A DNA stretch of 64,000 bases from Amoebidium appalachense (taxonomy: Eukaryota > Ichthyosporea), in contig CAVNZM010000003.1 in the NCBI GenBank assembly GCA_963693365.1, positions 1,054,001 to 1,118,000 on the forward strand. Reading direction: 5' to 3'. Every line of letters begins with the position of its first letter. Within the stretch, counting starts at the first letter, position 1. The notes under the pieces are model-generated. The model did not search any database, was not told the DNA's origin, and was given only the letters and a program-made list of their open reading frames with translations. Of the stretch, positions 48,604 through 58,649 are shown in pieces. The position numbers and the translations under genes were made by a program.

Positions 48604-49443
48604 ATGGAGCCCAAACTCGACACCAGCAACCTGCAAGACCCCATCACCCTCAACGTGGGGGGCACCCACTTTGCCCTCACCCTCAAGGACTTGACAAACA
48701 AGCCGGGCTCCTACTTTGCTGCCATGTTTTCTGGCCGGTGGAACGCAAAAGCCGACAAGAACAGAGCATTTTTCATCAACAGAAGCCCGGCCGTTTTTGA
48801 ATACAGAGCATTTGAGAGGCCAGGAGTTGAACATGGAGTTTCTCACCCAAAAAGAAAAAGCCCTTCTAAAAAAGGACGCGGAGTTTTATGGGTTGGACGG
48901 GGTAATGGAAGAACTGAACCCAAAGCACGTTGACGTCATAGGAGAGCTCAGATTCATGGCTAACACAATACCCCATGTCACCCTCTCAGATGACGGTCGA
49001 ACAGTAACCAAAACCATTAATGGCTACAATGCTACTGTGGTGGGTCCTGAGATGGCATGGACCGACAGTGGCTACTCGGAGGATTCGCATCAATTGGTAC
49101 ACCTTTGGTGCTGACAACAGTACATTTATTGGGTTGGCTCTCTCGCAGGCAATTCTTGCTGCGGCTGCAGCTGGGTCTGCCTCACTAAAACGGTGTGGCT
49201 GGTACCTGTACACTTGCAACGGATGTGTATACAGCCACTCAGAGAACATGTATCTCGGCAGTGCAGTGCCCAATATTAATTAGTGGTGCCACGGCTTGCA
49301 TTCGCCTGCACAGTGACGGGAAGGTGTCGTTTGCAGTCAACGGGACTGACCATGGCACGGCATTTACCATTCCTACCGGCCAGCAGTATCAGGTGCTTGT
49401 TATGCCCGGGTGTCACTGCACCACTCTGGAGTTGCTCCAATAG
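48604..49443 (+). pseudogene. BTB/T1 (KCTD-like) plus SPRY-like protein, frameshifted
   Basis: The first frame starts MEPKLDTSNLQDP and reads a T1-type BTB domain: ITLNVGGTHFALTLKDL, GSYFAAMFSGRW, FINRSPAVFEY. Near 48802 it shifts +1 to EHLRGQELNMEFLTQKEKAL and KDAEFYGLDGVMEEL, the normal end of that domain. Near 49085 it shifts again to INWYTFGADNSTFIGLALSQ and GWYLYTCNGCVYSHSENMYL. Near 49275 a third shift leads to ACIRLHSDGKVSFAVNGTDH ... TLELLQ and a stop. The last two segments resemble a SPRY/B30.2 fold. T1-BTB proteins often act as cullin-3 adaptors. Three shifts without matching introns or long homopolymers indicate a real pseudogene; it is intronless and could be a retrocopy. Confidence 0.8.
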
Positions 49444-49446
49444 ATC

Positions 49447-49900
49447 ATGAATCAGGAATTTAGCTTGGTTCTGGATCTCCGTGGGCAAGTGTTTATGTAT
49501 TTTAAATCCTTTCTTACCTTTTTTTTGCGTGACTTTGCTTTTTATAAATACTGCATCAACGTCCTATGCTATCAGGTAGGCTCGGAGCGGTTGAGCGTAG
49601 ATCCCTACCTCCCCCTCGAGGCCCCCGGGCGGAAACGAATGAAAACCCTCCAATATAGAGTGTACTGATAGTCTTACATCAGATACCCTTACTTGTGCCA
49701 TGTTCAAGGCGTCTGCGTGACCGTTAGTTTGTCAACAACGTCGGTGTGTAGTTGTGTTTTGTGAGTTTTGTATCTTTACTACCACTTGTAGGGATCGCGC
49801 GCAACTAGGTCATTCGAGCTACAAAAGTGGCTCAGATCGCTGGTCGGCTTATCAATAGGCCATTCCAACTATATATAGCTACATGATATGAAAAGAGATA
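49447..49900. other. Flank between BTB relic and retrotransposon
   Basis: A possible terminal exon (49577-49668, after gctatcag, encoding VGSERLSVDPYLPLEAPGRK) was seen but has no partner. The left end of the retrotransposon is probably somewhere in 49670-49930; I cannot place it. Confidence 0.4.
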
Positions 49901-49930
49901 ACCTCGTCTTGCAGCAAGTCAGAACACTAC

Positions 49931-49988
49931 AGTCGCACACACATCGATTCAGTCGCACACACATCGATTCAGTCGCACACATCGATTC
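49931..49988 (+). repeat. Three 20-bp leader repeats
   Basis: AGTCGCACACACATCGATTC twice and an 18-bp version once. Short tandem repeats in a LINE leader can be promoter units, which is only inferred here. Confidence 0.85.
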
Positions 49989-50094
49989 AAATGTCGCTCT
50001 TTATTATCTGCTAATAAATAGTATCCTTCGCGCATCCACCCCTAAACCAGGCCATCCGTGGCCCTAAGGGCCGGGGAACACCCCCATCCATGTC

Positions 50095-51279
50095 ATGGCA
50101 CATGCCTATAATCGTTTCAGAACCTCTTTCAAAGTTCCATCTACACCCATCACACATGTGCGACCATTAAAACGTCCAGCAGATACACCTACCACAGATG
50201 CACAACCAGAAAAACATCGCCTTAGACTAAGCGCAACACCTATTTACAATACACTACCCATTCAGAATAACACCACACCACTCCGTAGAAACACAATAAC
50301 AACCATGCCGAAACTTTCGGTTGATACAGTACTGGCAGAACTTGCCCTCGTTAAGAAACAGCTAAATGAGCTGTTACCACTCAAGAACATGATAGAAAAC
50401 CTCCAAACAGAAAATACCCAACTCAAGCTCACCATTGATTCACTCACAGCCCAGCTAAACATTAGTGGATCGCAAAACCCCAAAACTCATGAGCAAACAT
50501 CTCGCGACGGAGACATTTCCACCCCAACACAAAACAACACAGGACCGGAAGCACAGCTCCCGGCAGAGTTCCTAGAATATGCGAACTCTCGTAAAACACC
50601 CGAGCTCCGCCAAATTGCCAAGGAAACATATGCCAGCATTCTTGCAGGCAACGAGTACCGCCGCAACTCCCCTCCCAAACCGCCGGCTAAGGGGAACACC
50701 CAAGCAAACGGTAACATCAACATCCCACCCAAATACGAGAGGGTGTATTTCAAAGTCAAGCACGGCAGACGCCCACACAGGGCCATGTGGTCCATCTTCA
50801 AGGCTCTCGGCTTCCGGTGCTCTCGCATCCTTTGTCTGTCCTTCATTGGATACGATGTGCTGGAAGTAGCAGTACGGGGCGACTATAACCGTGCGTTCAT
50901 CCGTGACGCGACAAAGGGGTGTGGAAGCTTCTTCACCCACCTCCCAAGCTACGACCCATGCGCGCCGGAAAACATTCAGAAAGCAGACAAAGAACGTAAA
51001 GTGTCTGCTAAGAATGCGTGCGCCACACGTTGTCGTGTACGCATCAGCAAGGCAAAAGAGTTCCTCGCAAAGTTGGAAAACGATGCTACGAGCGTGATAG
51101 ACACGGACACGAAGGAACCAATGTTTTCTGGTGAGAAACTGCTCGAGCGCAAACGCCGATGCGAGATGGAAATCGAGCTCTTCTGCGAACTGTTCGCGCT
51201 GGCGGAAGGTCGTGCATACGACCCCGTAAGCGACAAGTGGGAACCAACCCCACAGGTGTCGGACCAAACCGATGCCTAA
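50095..51279 (+). CDS. Retrotransposon ORF1 protein
   Basis: 394 residues from the ATG at 50095. The first 70 residues are basic and polar. Residues about 72-125 form a leucine-rich coiled coil (LAELALVKKQLNELLPLKNM and following), typical of the trimerising part of LINE ORF1 proteins. A region at about 218-295 (ERVYFKVKHGRRPHRAMWSI, CLSFIGYDVLEVAV) resembles an RNA-binding fold but I see no zinc knuckle. It probably coats the element RNA. A nearer in-frame ATG (50305) is possible but would lose the basic segment. The stop overlaps the ORF2 start. Confidence 0.8.
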   Translation: MAHAYNRFRTSFKVPSTPITHVRPLKRPADTPTTDAQPEKHRLRLSATPIYNTLPIQNNTTPLRRNTITTMPKLSVDTVLAELALVKKQLNELLPLKNMIENLQTENTQLKLTIDSLTAQLNISGSQNPKTHEQTSRDGDISTPTQNNTGPEAQLPAEFLEYANSRKTPELRQIAKETYASILAGNEYRRNSPPKPPAKGNTQANGNINIPPKYERVYFKVKHGRRPHRAMWSIFKALGFRCSRILCLSFIGYDVLEVAVRGDYNRAFIRDATKGCGSFFTHLPSYDPCAPENIQKADKERKVSAKNACATRCRVRISKAKEFLAKLENDATSVIDTDTKEPMFSGEKLLERKRRCEMEIELFCELFALAEGRAYDPVSDKWEPTPQVSDQTDA

Positions 51280-54200
51280 TTTATCCTTCTTCTTCTGGAA
51301 TGCTCGGACACTGGGCCCCCAAAAGGGCCTCCCCCCCGGGACACTCGACGATAAAATCAGCTACATACAACAACAGACAAACAACCACACGTTTACAGTG
51401 ATTTGCGAAACACAGTTTAAAAACCACCACAAATTCAACTCTACATTGGTCGACACATCCACACACCCCGGTTACGCGAAAAACCGAGGCATTATTGTAC
51501 TTGCCGCACCACACGTGAGAGTGAAGTGCAAACCGGTAGCAAAAACGGAATTCTCGGTTTCTATAGAGTTTCTTTCTAATGTTTTTACTTTTGTATATTA
51601 CCCACCATCTATGTCGGTTGTCGAATTGACTCACGAGTTGTCACAGTTACCAATGTCCACTGTTATTTTAGGTGATTTTAACACGCGACTCCACCACACA
51701 GACACACTGCAAGTGAGTGTCGGGTACCCATCTAAGCCCCCGGAGCGTGCTATCCCTTTAGCAAGGTATGTCCAAAGTCACACTTTGCGGTTCCCTCAAA
51801 TATCCCATGCCCACAACACCGACTGGGGAGTGGCCTTTTGGCCATCAACCATGTCAAAACTCTCTCTCCCTCCTAACCTCTCTAGGTCATCTGACCACTC
51901 TCCTATCCTTTTCCTACCTAAGAGCTCCCTTGATCTGCTCCCCCCTCCCCCTCCCACCTTTCGCCTCCGTCTATCCCAGCTTAAGTCACAGTGGGGTAGA
52001 GTTGATGTATGTGTATGCTATGCTACGAAACACCCTATATATATGCGCCTATTAGAATCTGCACAAGCCAGGCCAGATTCACATCTCGTACTAGATACAT
52101 GCACTAACTTTATTGTTGATGATTTGATAGATCTCGGTGATTATGCTGGCGGTGGTAGGAAGGAATATCCCGATGCTCTCTTGTTACCAAACACCACTCC
52201 CGCTAGACTAGGTGAACCCCTGTCTCAAAAGGAAAGCTTGCGCCGGCTTGCTAGTATGAATCGATTTGGCCCCCCTGCTCGTATTATTGGTGATACCACT
52301 GGAGACCCCCTCATAGACTCTGATAAGTATTTCTCGGAACTGTTTAAAGATAGGACCCCCGCTCAGAAACCTATTGTGTGGCCTGTAGACCCATCTATCC
52401 CCATAGAATCGATCCTCCCCTTTTTCAGTCCCGATGCCATATGGTCTGTGATATCTAGTTATAGCTCTAGTAAGTCTTGTGGACCTGATGGACTCCCTGC
52501 TGGGTTTCTTAAAATCCTTGTTCCCTCCTACCCACAAAAGGAAAGTGATCGTGCTATTAAACCTGATCTTACTATCATGTTAAGCTCTCTCTTTTCTTGG
52601 TGTGTTAAATGTGGACATGTCCCGTCATCTTGGTTAGATACCTTAGTGATCCCCATAGTTAAGAAGGACTCTGAGGGCCCCATATCATCCTTTCGCCCCA
52701 TTACACTAACCCAGGTTGTTCGTAGATTCTTTGAAGCTTGCTTACTTAGGTTATTTGCACATCACCCTAGGTTTCAATCTATTCTTCACATACACCCATG
52801 CCAATCCGCTTTTCGTAAAAACAATTCATGTTATGTTCAAATAATGGCACTGCACGATTCTATGCAAGTTGGTGCACAATATGTTGGCTTTATTGATTGG
52901 AAAACTGCTTACGATTCTGTCTCCCCTGGTCTCCTATGGGAAAAGCTTGCTGCACGGGGTGTACCACACTGCATTGGTGTTCTGTTAGAAGCACTCTTGT
53001 CTCAAACCTATGGTAGAGCTGTGGTTAATGGGCATCTTTCATATGGTTTTGCTCGTACTAGAGGTCTCTTGCAGGGTTCATTGCTTAGCCCCTTTTTGTT
53101 TAACCTATTTATAGATGATTTGGCTGTCAAGATTTACGCCGAAAACGATGACCCTATTAATAACTTTCCGCCTGCACTTCTCTATGCTGATGATCTGTCC
53201 CTCCTTGCCCGTACCCCTAGACGCCTGCAAAGATTGTTCGATGTAGTGTCAGAGTGGTGCAAGGCAAACCTTATGATCCTTAACATAGACAAATGTGGTG
53301 TTCTTGTACCTGATATAGCTAACAATTTACACACATTTACATTATCATCTAAACCTGTACCTATAGTTCCAGAATACAAATATCTTGGTGTTCCGGTTGA
53401 TTCTGTTGGTGTTATGTTTCCCCATATGGTCGAAAAGAGGGTAGAGTTGGCTCGTAAGCGGTTAGCTTTCTTCTCGGCTAATATTTTTAAAGACACACCC
53501 CTCCATCCTTCTATTAGACTTACATTTATTCGCACTTTTGTCTTCCCGGCATGTGAATATGGTTTACCCCTTCTCGCCGCTTGGATCAAGAAAGAGAGAA
53601 CTAGAGCGCTTAAACCCTTGGCAAATTTCCTTGAAGCAGAAGTTGCCTCCTTTCTATCTAACAACTGTTGTAAACCTGGGCCTGTAACGCTCTCGATATA
53701 TGGTCTGGTCCCAATAGCTGCTAGAGTATCCTATCTCGCGCTGAAATTCAATAAGCACATAAGCCGCTTAAAGAAGTATTTGCCCTCCCACCCTCTCTTC
53801 TCTATCCGACCTGTCCCCTCCTCACCTCTCCCCTCTTTCCTCCCCTCTCTCTCCCCTTCTCCCCTGGGCACAAATACAAATAAACCCCGCAATAGTGTGT
53901 GTGTGACTTTGGACTGCCACTTACTTATTAAACATGTACACAATCACAAGATAATCACGCAATATAACAAATGGAAAAAGATACCACACGACACTAGACC
54001 CGATGAAAGCATACACCTTGAAAAACTAAGCCTTATGTCTCGTTTTATATATACTGACCGCCTCAACCATATTGCCAAATATGGCACTCGCAAGTGTATA
54101 ACACCTAAATACATATTACCTTCCTGTAGAACTGGTCTTTCTCTAGCTGATGGTATTATTGATCAATTACCACGCTTTTACTGTACACGTGCTATACAGT

Positions 54201-54466
54201 GGAGATCTAATAAGTATAAGGTGGCATCATTTGCATGCCCAAACAACACACACACACACCAGTTTAACCGGTCATGTATCGCCAAATGTAGTTTGATAGA
54301 CCACATAATACCGCAACACACACACGTCACATTCACAACAGACACCCAGAAAGATAGCCTACCTGTAAATTACAACATCCTTGATTTTATACTAAACACG
54401 CGTAACTACGACCTGTTTATTAGATGTATTGATTGGCTTGAGAAACACATCACTACAAAATTATAG
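51272..54466 (+). CDS. Retrotransposon ORF2: endonuclease and reverse transcriptase
   Basis: 1064 residues. Endonuclease/exonuclease/phosphatase domain, residues about 1-215: FFWNARTL (Asn near 9), VICETQF (Glu), ILGDFNTRL (Asp/Asn near 133) and SDHSPILF (His near 207), the catalytic set of APE-type nucleases. Reverse transcriptase, residues about 380-720: KSCGPDGLPAGFLK, SFRPITLTQVVRRFFE, FIDWKTAYDSV, GLLQGSLLSPFLFNLFIDDL and LLYADDLSLLA, with YADD as the catalytic centre (near 638). The C-terminal third is uncharacterised but holds scattered Cys and His. Its start ATG lies within ATGCCTAA, which includes the ORF1 stop, so ORF2 is probably translated by re-initiation. Confidence 0.95.
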   Translation: MPNLSFFFWNARTLGPQKGLPPGTLDDKISYIQQQTNNHTFTVICETQFKNHHKFNSTLVDTSTHPGYAKNRGIIVLAAPHVRVKCKPVAKTEFSVSIEFLSNVFTFVYYPPSMSVVELTHELSQLPMSTVILGDFNTRLHHTDTLQVSVGYPSKPPERAIPLARYVQSHTLRFPQISHAHNTDWGVAFWPSTMSKLSLPPNLSRSSDHSPILFLPKSSLDLLPPPPPTFRLRLSQLKSQWGRVDVCVCYATKHPIYMRLLESAQARPDSHLVLDTCTNFIVDDLIDLGDYAGGGRKEYPDALLLPNTTPARLGEPLSQKESLRRLASMNRFGPPARIIGDTTGDPLIDSDKYFSELFKDRTPAQKPIVWPVDPSIPIESILPFFSPDAIWSVISSYSSSKSCGPDGLPAGFLKILVPSYPQKESDRAIKPDLTIMLSSLFSWCVKCGHVPSSWLDTLVIPIVKKDSEGPISSFRPITLTQVVRRFFEACLLRLFAHHPRFQSILHIHPCQSAFRKNNSCYVQIMALHDSMQVGAQYVGFIDWKTAYDSVSPGLLWEKLAARGVPHCIGVLLEALLSQTYGRAVVNGHLSYGFARTRGLLQGSLLSPFLFNLFIDDLAVKIYAENDDPINNFPPALLYADDLSLLARTPRRLQRLFDVVSEWCKANLMILNIDKCGVLVPDIANNLHTFTLSSKPVPIVPEYKYLGVPVDSVGVMFPHMVEKRVELARKRLAFFSANIFKDTPLHPSIRLTFIRTFVFPACEYGLPLLAAWIKKERTRALKPLANFLEAEVASFLSNNCCKPGPVTLSIYGLVPIAARVSYLALKFNKHISRLKKYLPSHPLFSIRPVPSSPLPSFLPSLSPSPLGTNTNKPRNSVCVTLDCHLLIKHVHNHKIITQYNKWKKIPHDTRPDESIHLEKLSLMSRFIYTDRLNHIAKYGTRKCITPKYILPSCRTGLSLADGIIDQLPRFYCTRAIQWRSNKYKVASFACPNNTHTHQFNRSCIAKCSLIDHIIPQHTHVTFTTDTQKDSLPVNYNILDFILNTRNYDLFIRCIDWLEKHITTKL

Positions 54467-54470
54467 CGCA

Positions 54471-54474
<4 letters not shown>

Positions 54475-54547
<73 letters not shown>

Positions 54548-54579
54548 CCAGCTGATACCGAGTGTCCCGAGGGGAGCCC

Positions 54580-54619
<40 letters not shown>
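54475..54619 (+). repeat. CA array, 3' hairpin and poly(A) tail of the retrotransposon
   Basis: About 35 CA units directly after ORF2, then GAGTGTCCCGAGGGGAGCCC, then 38 A. Confidence 0.85.
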
Positions 54620-54620
<1 letters not shown>

Positions 54621-55320
54621 GGGGAACCCCAACTAATTGATTTCTCCTTGTAGTCTTTATGGTGTCTCGTAGAGAAAGTAAACCCTGATATATAGTCACC
54701 ACCCGACATCTATGTACGTGATCATGATATACCGCTGAGGGGATATTCCGAGCAAAACCCCCCCCCCCATACCTGAGACTGGTTCTCTTTGCCTCGAGTA
54801 AACAGCGTAAACCCCCAACACTATATAGTAAACGGTGGGGCAAGTACGTTGTCATATGCATACTGTACGTTAAACAAGGCTTGGGCTGCAGTATCAAAAC
54901 GGTTTGGAGGTGTATACTACAACTGCTACTATGATAGGGCTGGTTTCCACTTCGAGATTTACACAAGTCAGTCTTTACACACAAAAAAAAAAAAAGGGAG
55001 GGGGGGGGGGGGGCTAGTTTACATTACTTGTACCCAGGAGGATATCTATTGGTGTAACCAATGATCAATAAAACAAAAAAGAAAAAAAATGGAACATGCA
55101 TACTATGCCATTGGTCCCATTGGCCTCCTATGTCCCTACTTGCTCTGCCACTGTACGTACCCCTCTCCCCCTCCTCCCCCTCCCCCTTCCCCCGGCCATC
55201 TCCCTCTCGCGCTGACCCCCTACCCCTCCCCCCTCCCCCCGGCTCTTCCCCTTTCTCGACCTTCCCAGCTCACCGCAACCAGCACTACCCGCTCCACCCA
55301 TCTCCCCCCCCCCCCCCCCC

Positions 55321-55352
<32 letters not shown>

Positions 55353-56119
55353 CCCTCCCCCCCCGCTCCCCAAAAACAAACGCACACCTTCACCCTTTCT
55401 TCCCCTCTCGTGTCTCTGCCTTCCCCATGGTCAGCATTCCAACCCGGGGGCCTGCATCAATTAGCTTGCCCGTGCCCGAGCCTCAGGCTCAAATTGGATT
55501 AGCTGATACCAGAATCTAGCCCCTCTTCTTCGTTCGGCTAATTGGTAGCCCTGAAAAAAAAGAGAGTGTAAGAATGGTCTACATCGGCGGGCGACAGCGA
55601 GGGGATAAAATGGGGCAAGGGGCGCTGGGAGGGTGGTGTTGGTGCTGGGTTGGAGGTGAAGAAAGTTGTTTTTGTATGTTTGTGTGTGTGTGTGTGTGGT
55701 GGTGGTGGTAGGGAGGGGAGGAGGGGGGAGGGGGGGGGGGGGGGAAGAAGTGGCCAGAGGAAGGAGTTTATAGATCGGTGATGGGGATGTTGGTAACTAC
55801 ATAGATGGTGCTGCTTGAATATGCCTGATTAAAGAGTTATGAGTGGACAGAAGTGCTATCCGTAACTAATTTTCTTGTAATGCACATAATAAACATCCGA
55901 CGTTCATTTGTAGTAGAATGTATCTTGGCGACACATCCAGATCATTTCAACATAAACCTGTACACACTTACGAAAAAGCACAAAAACAGGCACACGTGAA
56001 CACACATATGCACGTGCAAGCACGCACTCGCACACACACAAAAGCACAGACACACCCTCACATCATTTGCACACATGCGCGTGCGCGCGCGCTTGCACAA
56101 CCACGGCCACAGACAAACT

Positions 56120-56188
<69 letters not shown>

Positions 56189-57000
56189 GCGCGCACGCAC
56201 ACAGAGACACACATGCACACACGTGCACGCAAACACACACACAGACACAAACACAACACAGACGCACACACACACACACCAAAAAAAAAAAAAAAAAAAA
56301 ATAACGGGGAAAAAAAAAACAAAAGAAAAAAAAAAAACCAAACTACCTTTAGGACAGTTTGTATATACGTACCGTCGGAGCGCCAATGTGTACATGTTCG
56401 TCGGTGTGTTTTCAGTTCAAGTGGAAGAAGTTCAGTTTGGGTTTACTTTGAGGTATTATGGCCCGAATGTAATTGTTTGGTACATCTTGCACTCTTTCGG
56501 ATCATATTATTGAAAGGTGGTAGGGGGGTTTTGGGGAGGGGGGAGGGGGGAGGGGGGAGGGGGGGGGGAGTTTGGTCAGAGGTGTAATGTATGAAGGTTT
56601 TTTCTTTTTTTTTTTTTGCGGGTGGGGGGAGGTATTTGCGGTGCTAGAGGTATCGTTTAATCTTCAACGTGGCCTTGCACACGGTGCCAAAAAAACCACA
56701 CTATACTTAAGTGTGTGTTAAATCACATTAAAAATAAGTGTGTTTTAAATCACGCCATACTGAAGTGTGTTAAATCACACCAAAAATAAGTGTGTTTTAA
56801 ATCACACCAAACATTAGTCTGTGTTAAAACACTAAAGGTGTTAAGTGTGTGTTTTTTTAAATGTACATGATTACAAATTAGATCATCAGCCACTACCCAT
56901 AAGATACACCCGTGACCTTTGTCAGCTAAAAAGAGCGCGAAGTAGCATCGAATGTTACCTGCCGCATACCTTTTTTCAAAATCACAACTACCAAACGATT
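54620..57000. other. Intergenic, two weak exon-like segments
   Basis: 55089-55153 (MEHAYYAIGPIGLLCPYLLC, donor GTACGT) and 55432-55519 (after ggtcag, ending in a stop) could be exons of a small gene, but their phases do not give one obvious product. C-runs (55305-55350), a CA array (56127-56187) and A-runs fill most of the rest. Confidence 0.35.
56695..56855. repeat. Degenerate tandem repeat, 22-28 bp period
   Basis: AAGTGTGTTTTAAATCACAC with variants occurs about five times. Each unit is partly self-complementary (GTGT...ACAC). Confidence 0.75.
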
Positions 57001-57161
57001 CTCTGACGTTTGATTAATTGAGTAATGTAAAAAAACAACACCAAGCACGAGTTACTCAGTCAAACACCACTGCAAAAACAATGAACACCAACAAACCCCT
57101 CCAGGAAATTGTTGCCTTTTGTACCATCCAATCAGATGCGAGGCTTAAATCCCGCATCCAA

Positions 57162-57679
57162 TCAGTTGCGAGTGATAAACCCCGTGGCCACCTGAGCCCT
57201 TTTAATATCAGCCTTGGACACGCCCAGGCTGCAGGCCATCTTGTCGCCACAGCCACGCTTGACGACGCCCGTAGCCTTAAAGGTGTCGAGGATGGTTGCG
57301 GTTAAGTTAAAGTAGTGCAGTTGGTCCTTGACCTCTCCGGCTGCCTGCATGCACTTGCCGTGCTTCTCCCACTCGTGGCGCCAAAAATAGTCCTGCCCAC
57401 AGCCGCCCGTCTTGCACGTGGGCCAGACCTGCGCCAAAAATAGATTGTGTCAGTTTGCTCGTAAAAGCAAGACGTAAAAAAAAAAACCTTAAATAATTGA
57501 AGATCTGGCAGGAAACAAAGGTCCAAAACGAAAGACCAGTTACTTAGGGTTTTTGTTCTTTTGTAGGGTTGCAGATGAGGGGGGAGGGGAAGGGGGGGGG
57601 GGGGGGGGGAAGGGTGGGGATGAGATGGGAGGGGATGGGGGTGGGGGTGGGGGGGAAGGAGGTGGGGTGGGGGTTGTGG

Positions 57680-57773
<94 letters not shown>

Positions 57774-58388
57774 ATGTTGGCCCTGGTGGTGATGATATAC
57801 GTGTTTTTCGTGTCTGTTTGTGTGTACACGCATTGGTTTGATTAAGGAGAAGGGGGGCACATTGCCAGGAATCTTCGAAGCAAATCTACATCAACGCATG
57901 AATGAACCCACCTTCAGCAGGCGGTCGTAGACGGGGGCCAGTGCGTCCGAGTCATAGCTCTCACTGACTGCGCCCATGCACAGGCACGGATAGCCGCCCT
58001 GCGCATAGTCGGGCCACAGCCCGTGCAGCGTCCAATCACTGCTCTGCGTGCAGCGAGACAGAGCCAACACGTACGAGAGCTCCGAGTTGGGCGCCGTGCC
58101 ACACGTCTGGCAGCCACGGAACTTGCTCATGCGGCAGGAGAGCTCGGTGGGGCAGTCAGAGGAAGACTCGGGCTTGGATGGCTCGGAGGGCGTAGGGGGC
58201 TTGGAGGGCGTGGAGGGCTTGGGCTTTCTGTTCTTGTTGCGGCTCCTGCGACCGAGCTCACTTACGTAAGTGCGGGTCATGGGTGCTTCGACGCCGGGAT
58301 CATCGGATGAAACCAGGCCGGAGGTGGAGTAGGAGAGGGCGGGCGCGGCAAGGAAGCCGGCGGCGAGGAGAATAGAAGACCAATGCAT
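57162..58388 (-). CDS. Ribonuclease T2, copy 3 (secreted)
   Basis: Minus strand, exons 58388-57912 and 57428-57162 (donor GTGGGT, acceptor gcgcag), 247 residues with no frameshift. It has the same signal peptide as copies 1 and 2 and a Ser/Pro/Lys linker (KPSTPSKPPTPSEPSKPESS). The first active-site block WTLHGLWPDY is intact. The second reads HEWEKHGKC: the usual threonine is lysine, while the catalytic His, Glu and Lys remain. The C-terminus ends GFITRN rather than GFIPRN. Activity is likely but may be altered in rate or base preference. The intron holds a long CA array (sense) and C-rich DNA. Confidence 0.94.
57684..57769. repeat. TG array in RNase T2 copy 3 intron
   Basis: About 43 TG units on plus (CA in the sense of the gene), next to G-rich DNA at 57580-57680. 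Confidence 0.95.
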
Positions 58389-58492
58389 GTTGTTGTTGGT
58401 GTGGTAAGGAGGGCGGTGGTATTTTTATTTTTTGTTTGTGTTGCTTTGTAACGGTCGCAACTGACTGGGGTTTATGGCTCTCGAATGCTTGC

Positions 58493-58643
58493 TTATATAT
58501 CTTGCGGAAGTGTAAGCCATGAATATGATTGGTCAATGTGGAATGCGGTGAGCCAGTTATGGAGACTGAGATCTGGATCTTTCTGGACCAATCAGAGATG
58601 TTGTTTTTTGTAACCCACAGCCCACAGATCTGAGATCTAGATC
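58493..58643 (-). promoter_or_regulatory. Promoter region, RNase T2 copy 3
   Basis: TATATAAG (58493-58500, minus strand) about 105 bases before the start codon, and the conserved CTCAGATCTGTGG element with nested AGATCT palindromes at 58622-58643. Confidence 0.5.
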
Positions 58644-58649
58644 CATGTT

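Larger units (their letters stand above)
49931..54619 (+). mobile_element. Non-LTR retrotransposon, two intact ORFs, poly(A) tail
   Basis: Layout: tandem 20-bp repeats (49931-49988), ORF1 (50095-51279), ORF2 (51272-54466) with APE-type endonuclease and reverse transcriptase, a CA array (54475-54546), a short hairpin AGGGG-AG-CCCCT, and about 38 A (54582-54619). Gene order and tail are those of LINE elements that move by target-primed reverse transcription. Both frames are undamaged, so the copy may be active or recently inserted. The 5' end is given as the first recognisable leader repeat; the true end may be up to about 250 bases further left. No clear target-site duplication was found. Confidence 0.9.

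Noticed and set aside
49577-49668. Possible terminal exon (VGSERLSVDPYLPLEAPGRK...)
   Set aside because: Good acceptor and stop, but no partner exon; could be part of the retrotransposon leader or of the BTB relic's flank.
50064-50090. Target-site duplication of the non-LTR element (CGGGGAACACCCCC versus CGGGGAACCCCAAC after the tail)
   Set aside because: The match is imperfect, G/C-rich, and would place the 5' end after the tandem leader repeats; likely chance.
55089-55519. Small two-exon gene (MEHAYYAIGPIGLLCPYLLC...)
   Set aside because: The donor and acceptor phases allow two different endings and neither resembles a known family.
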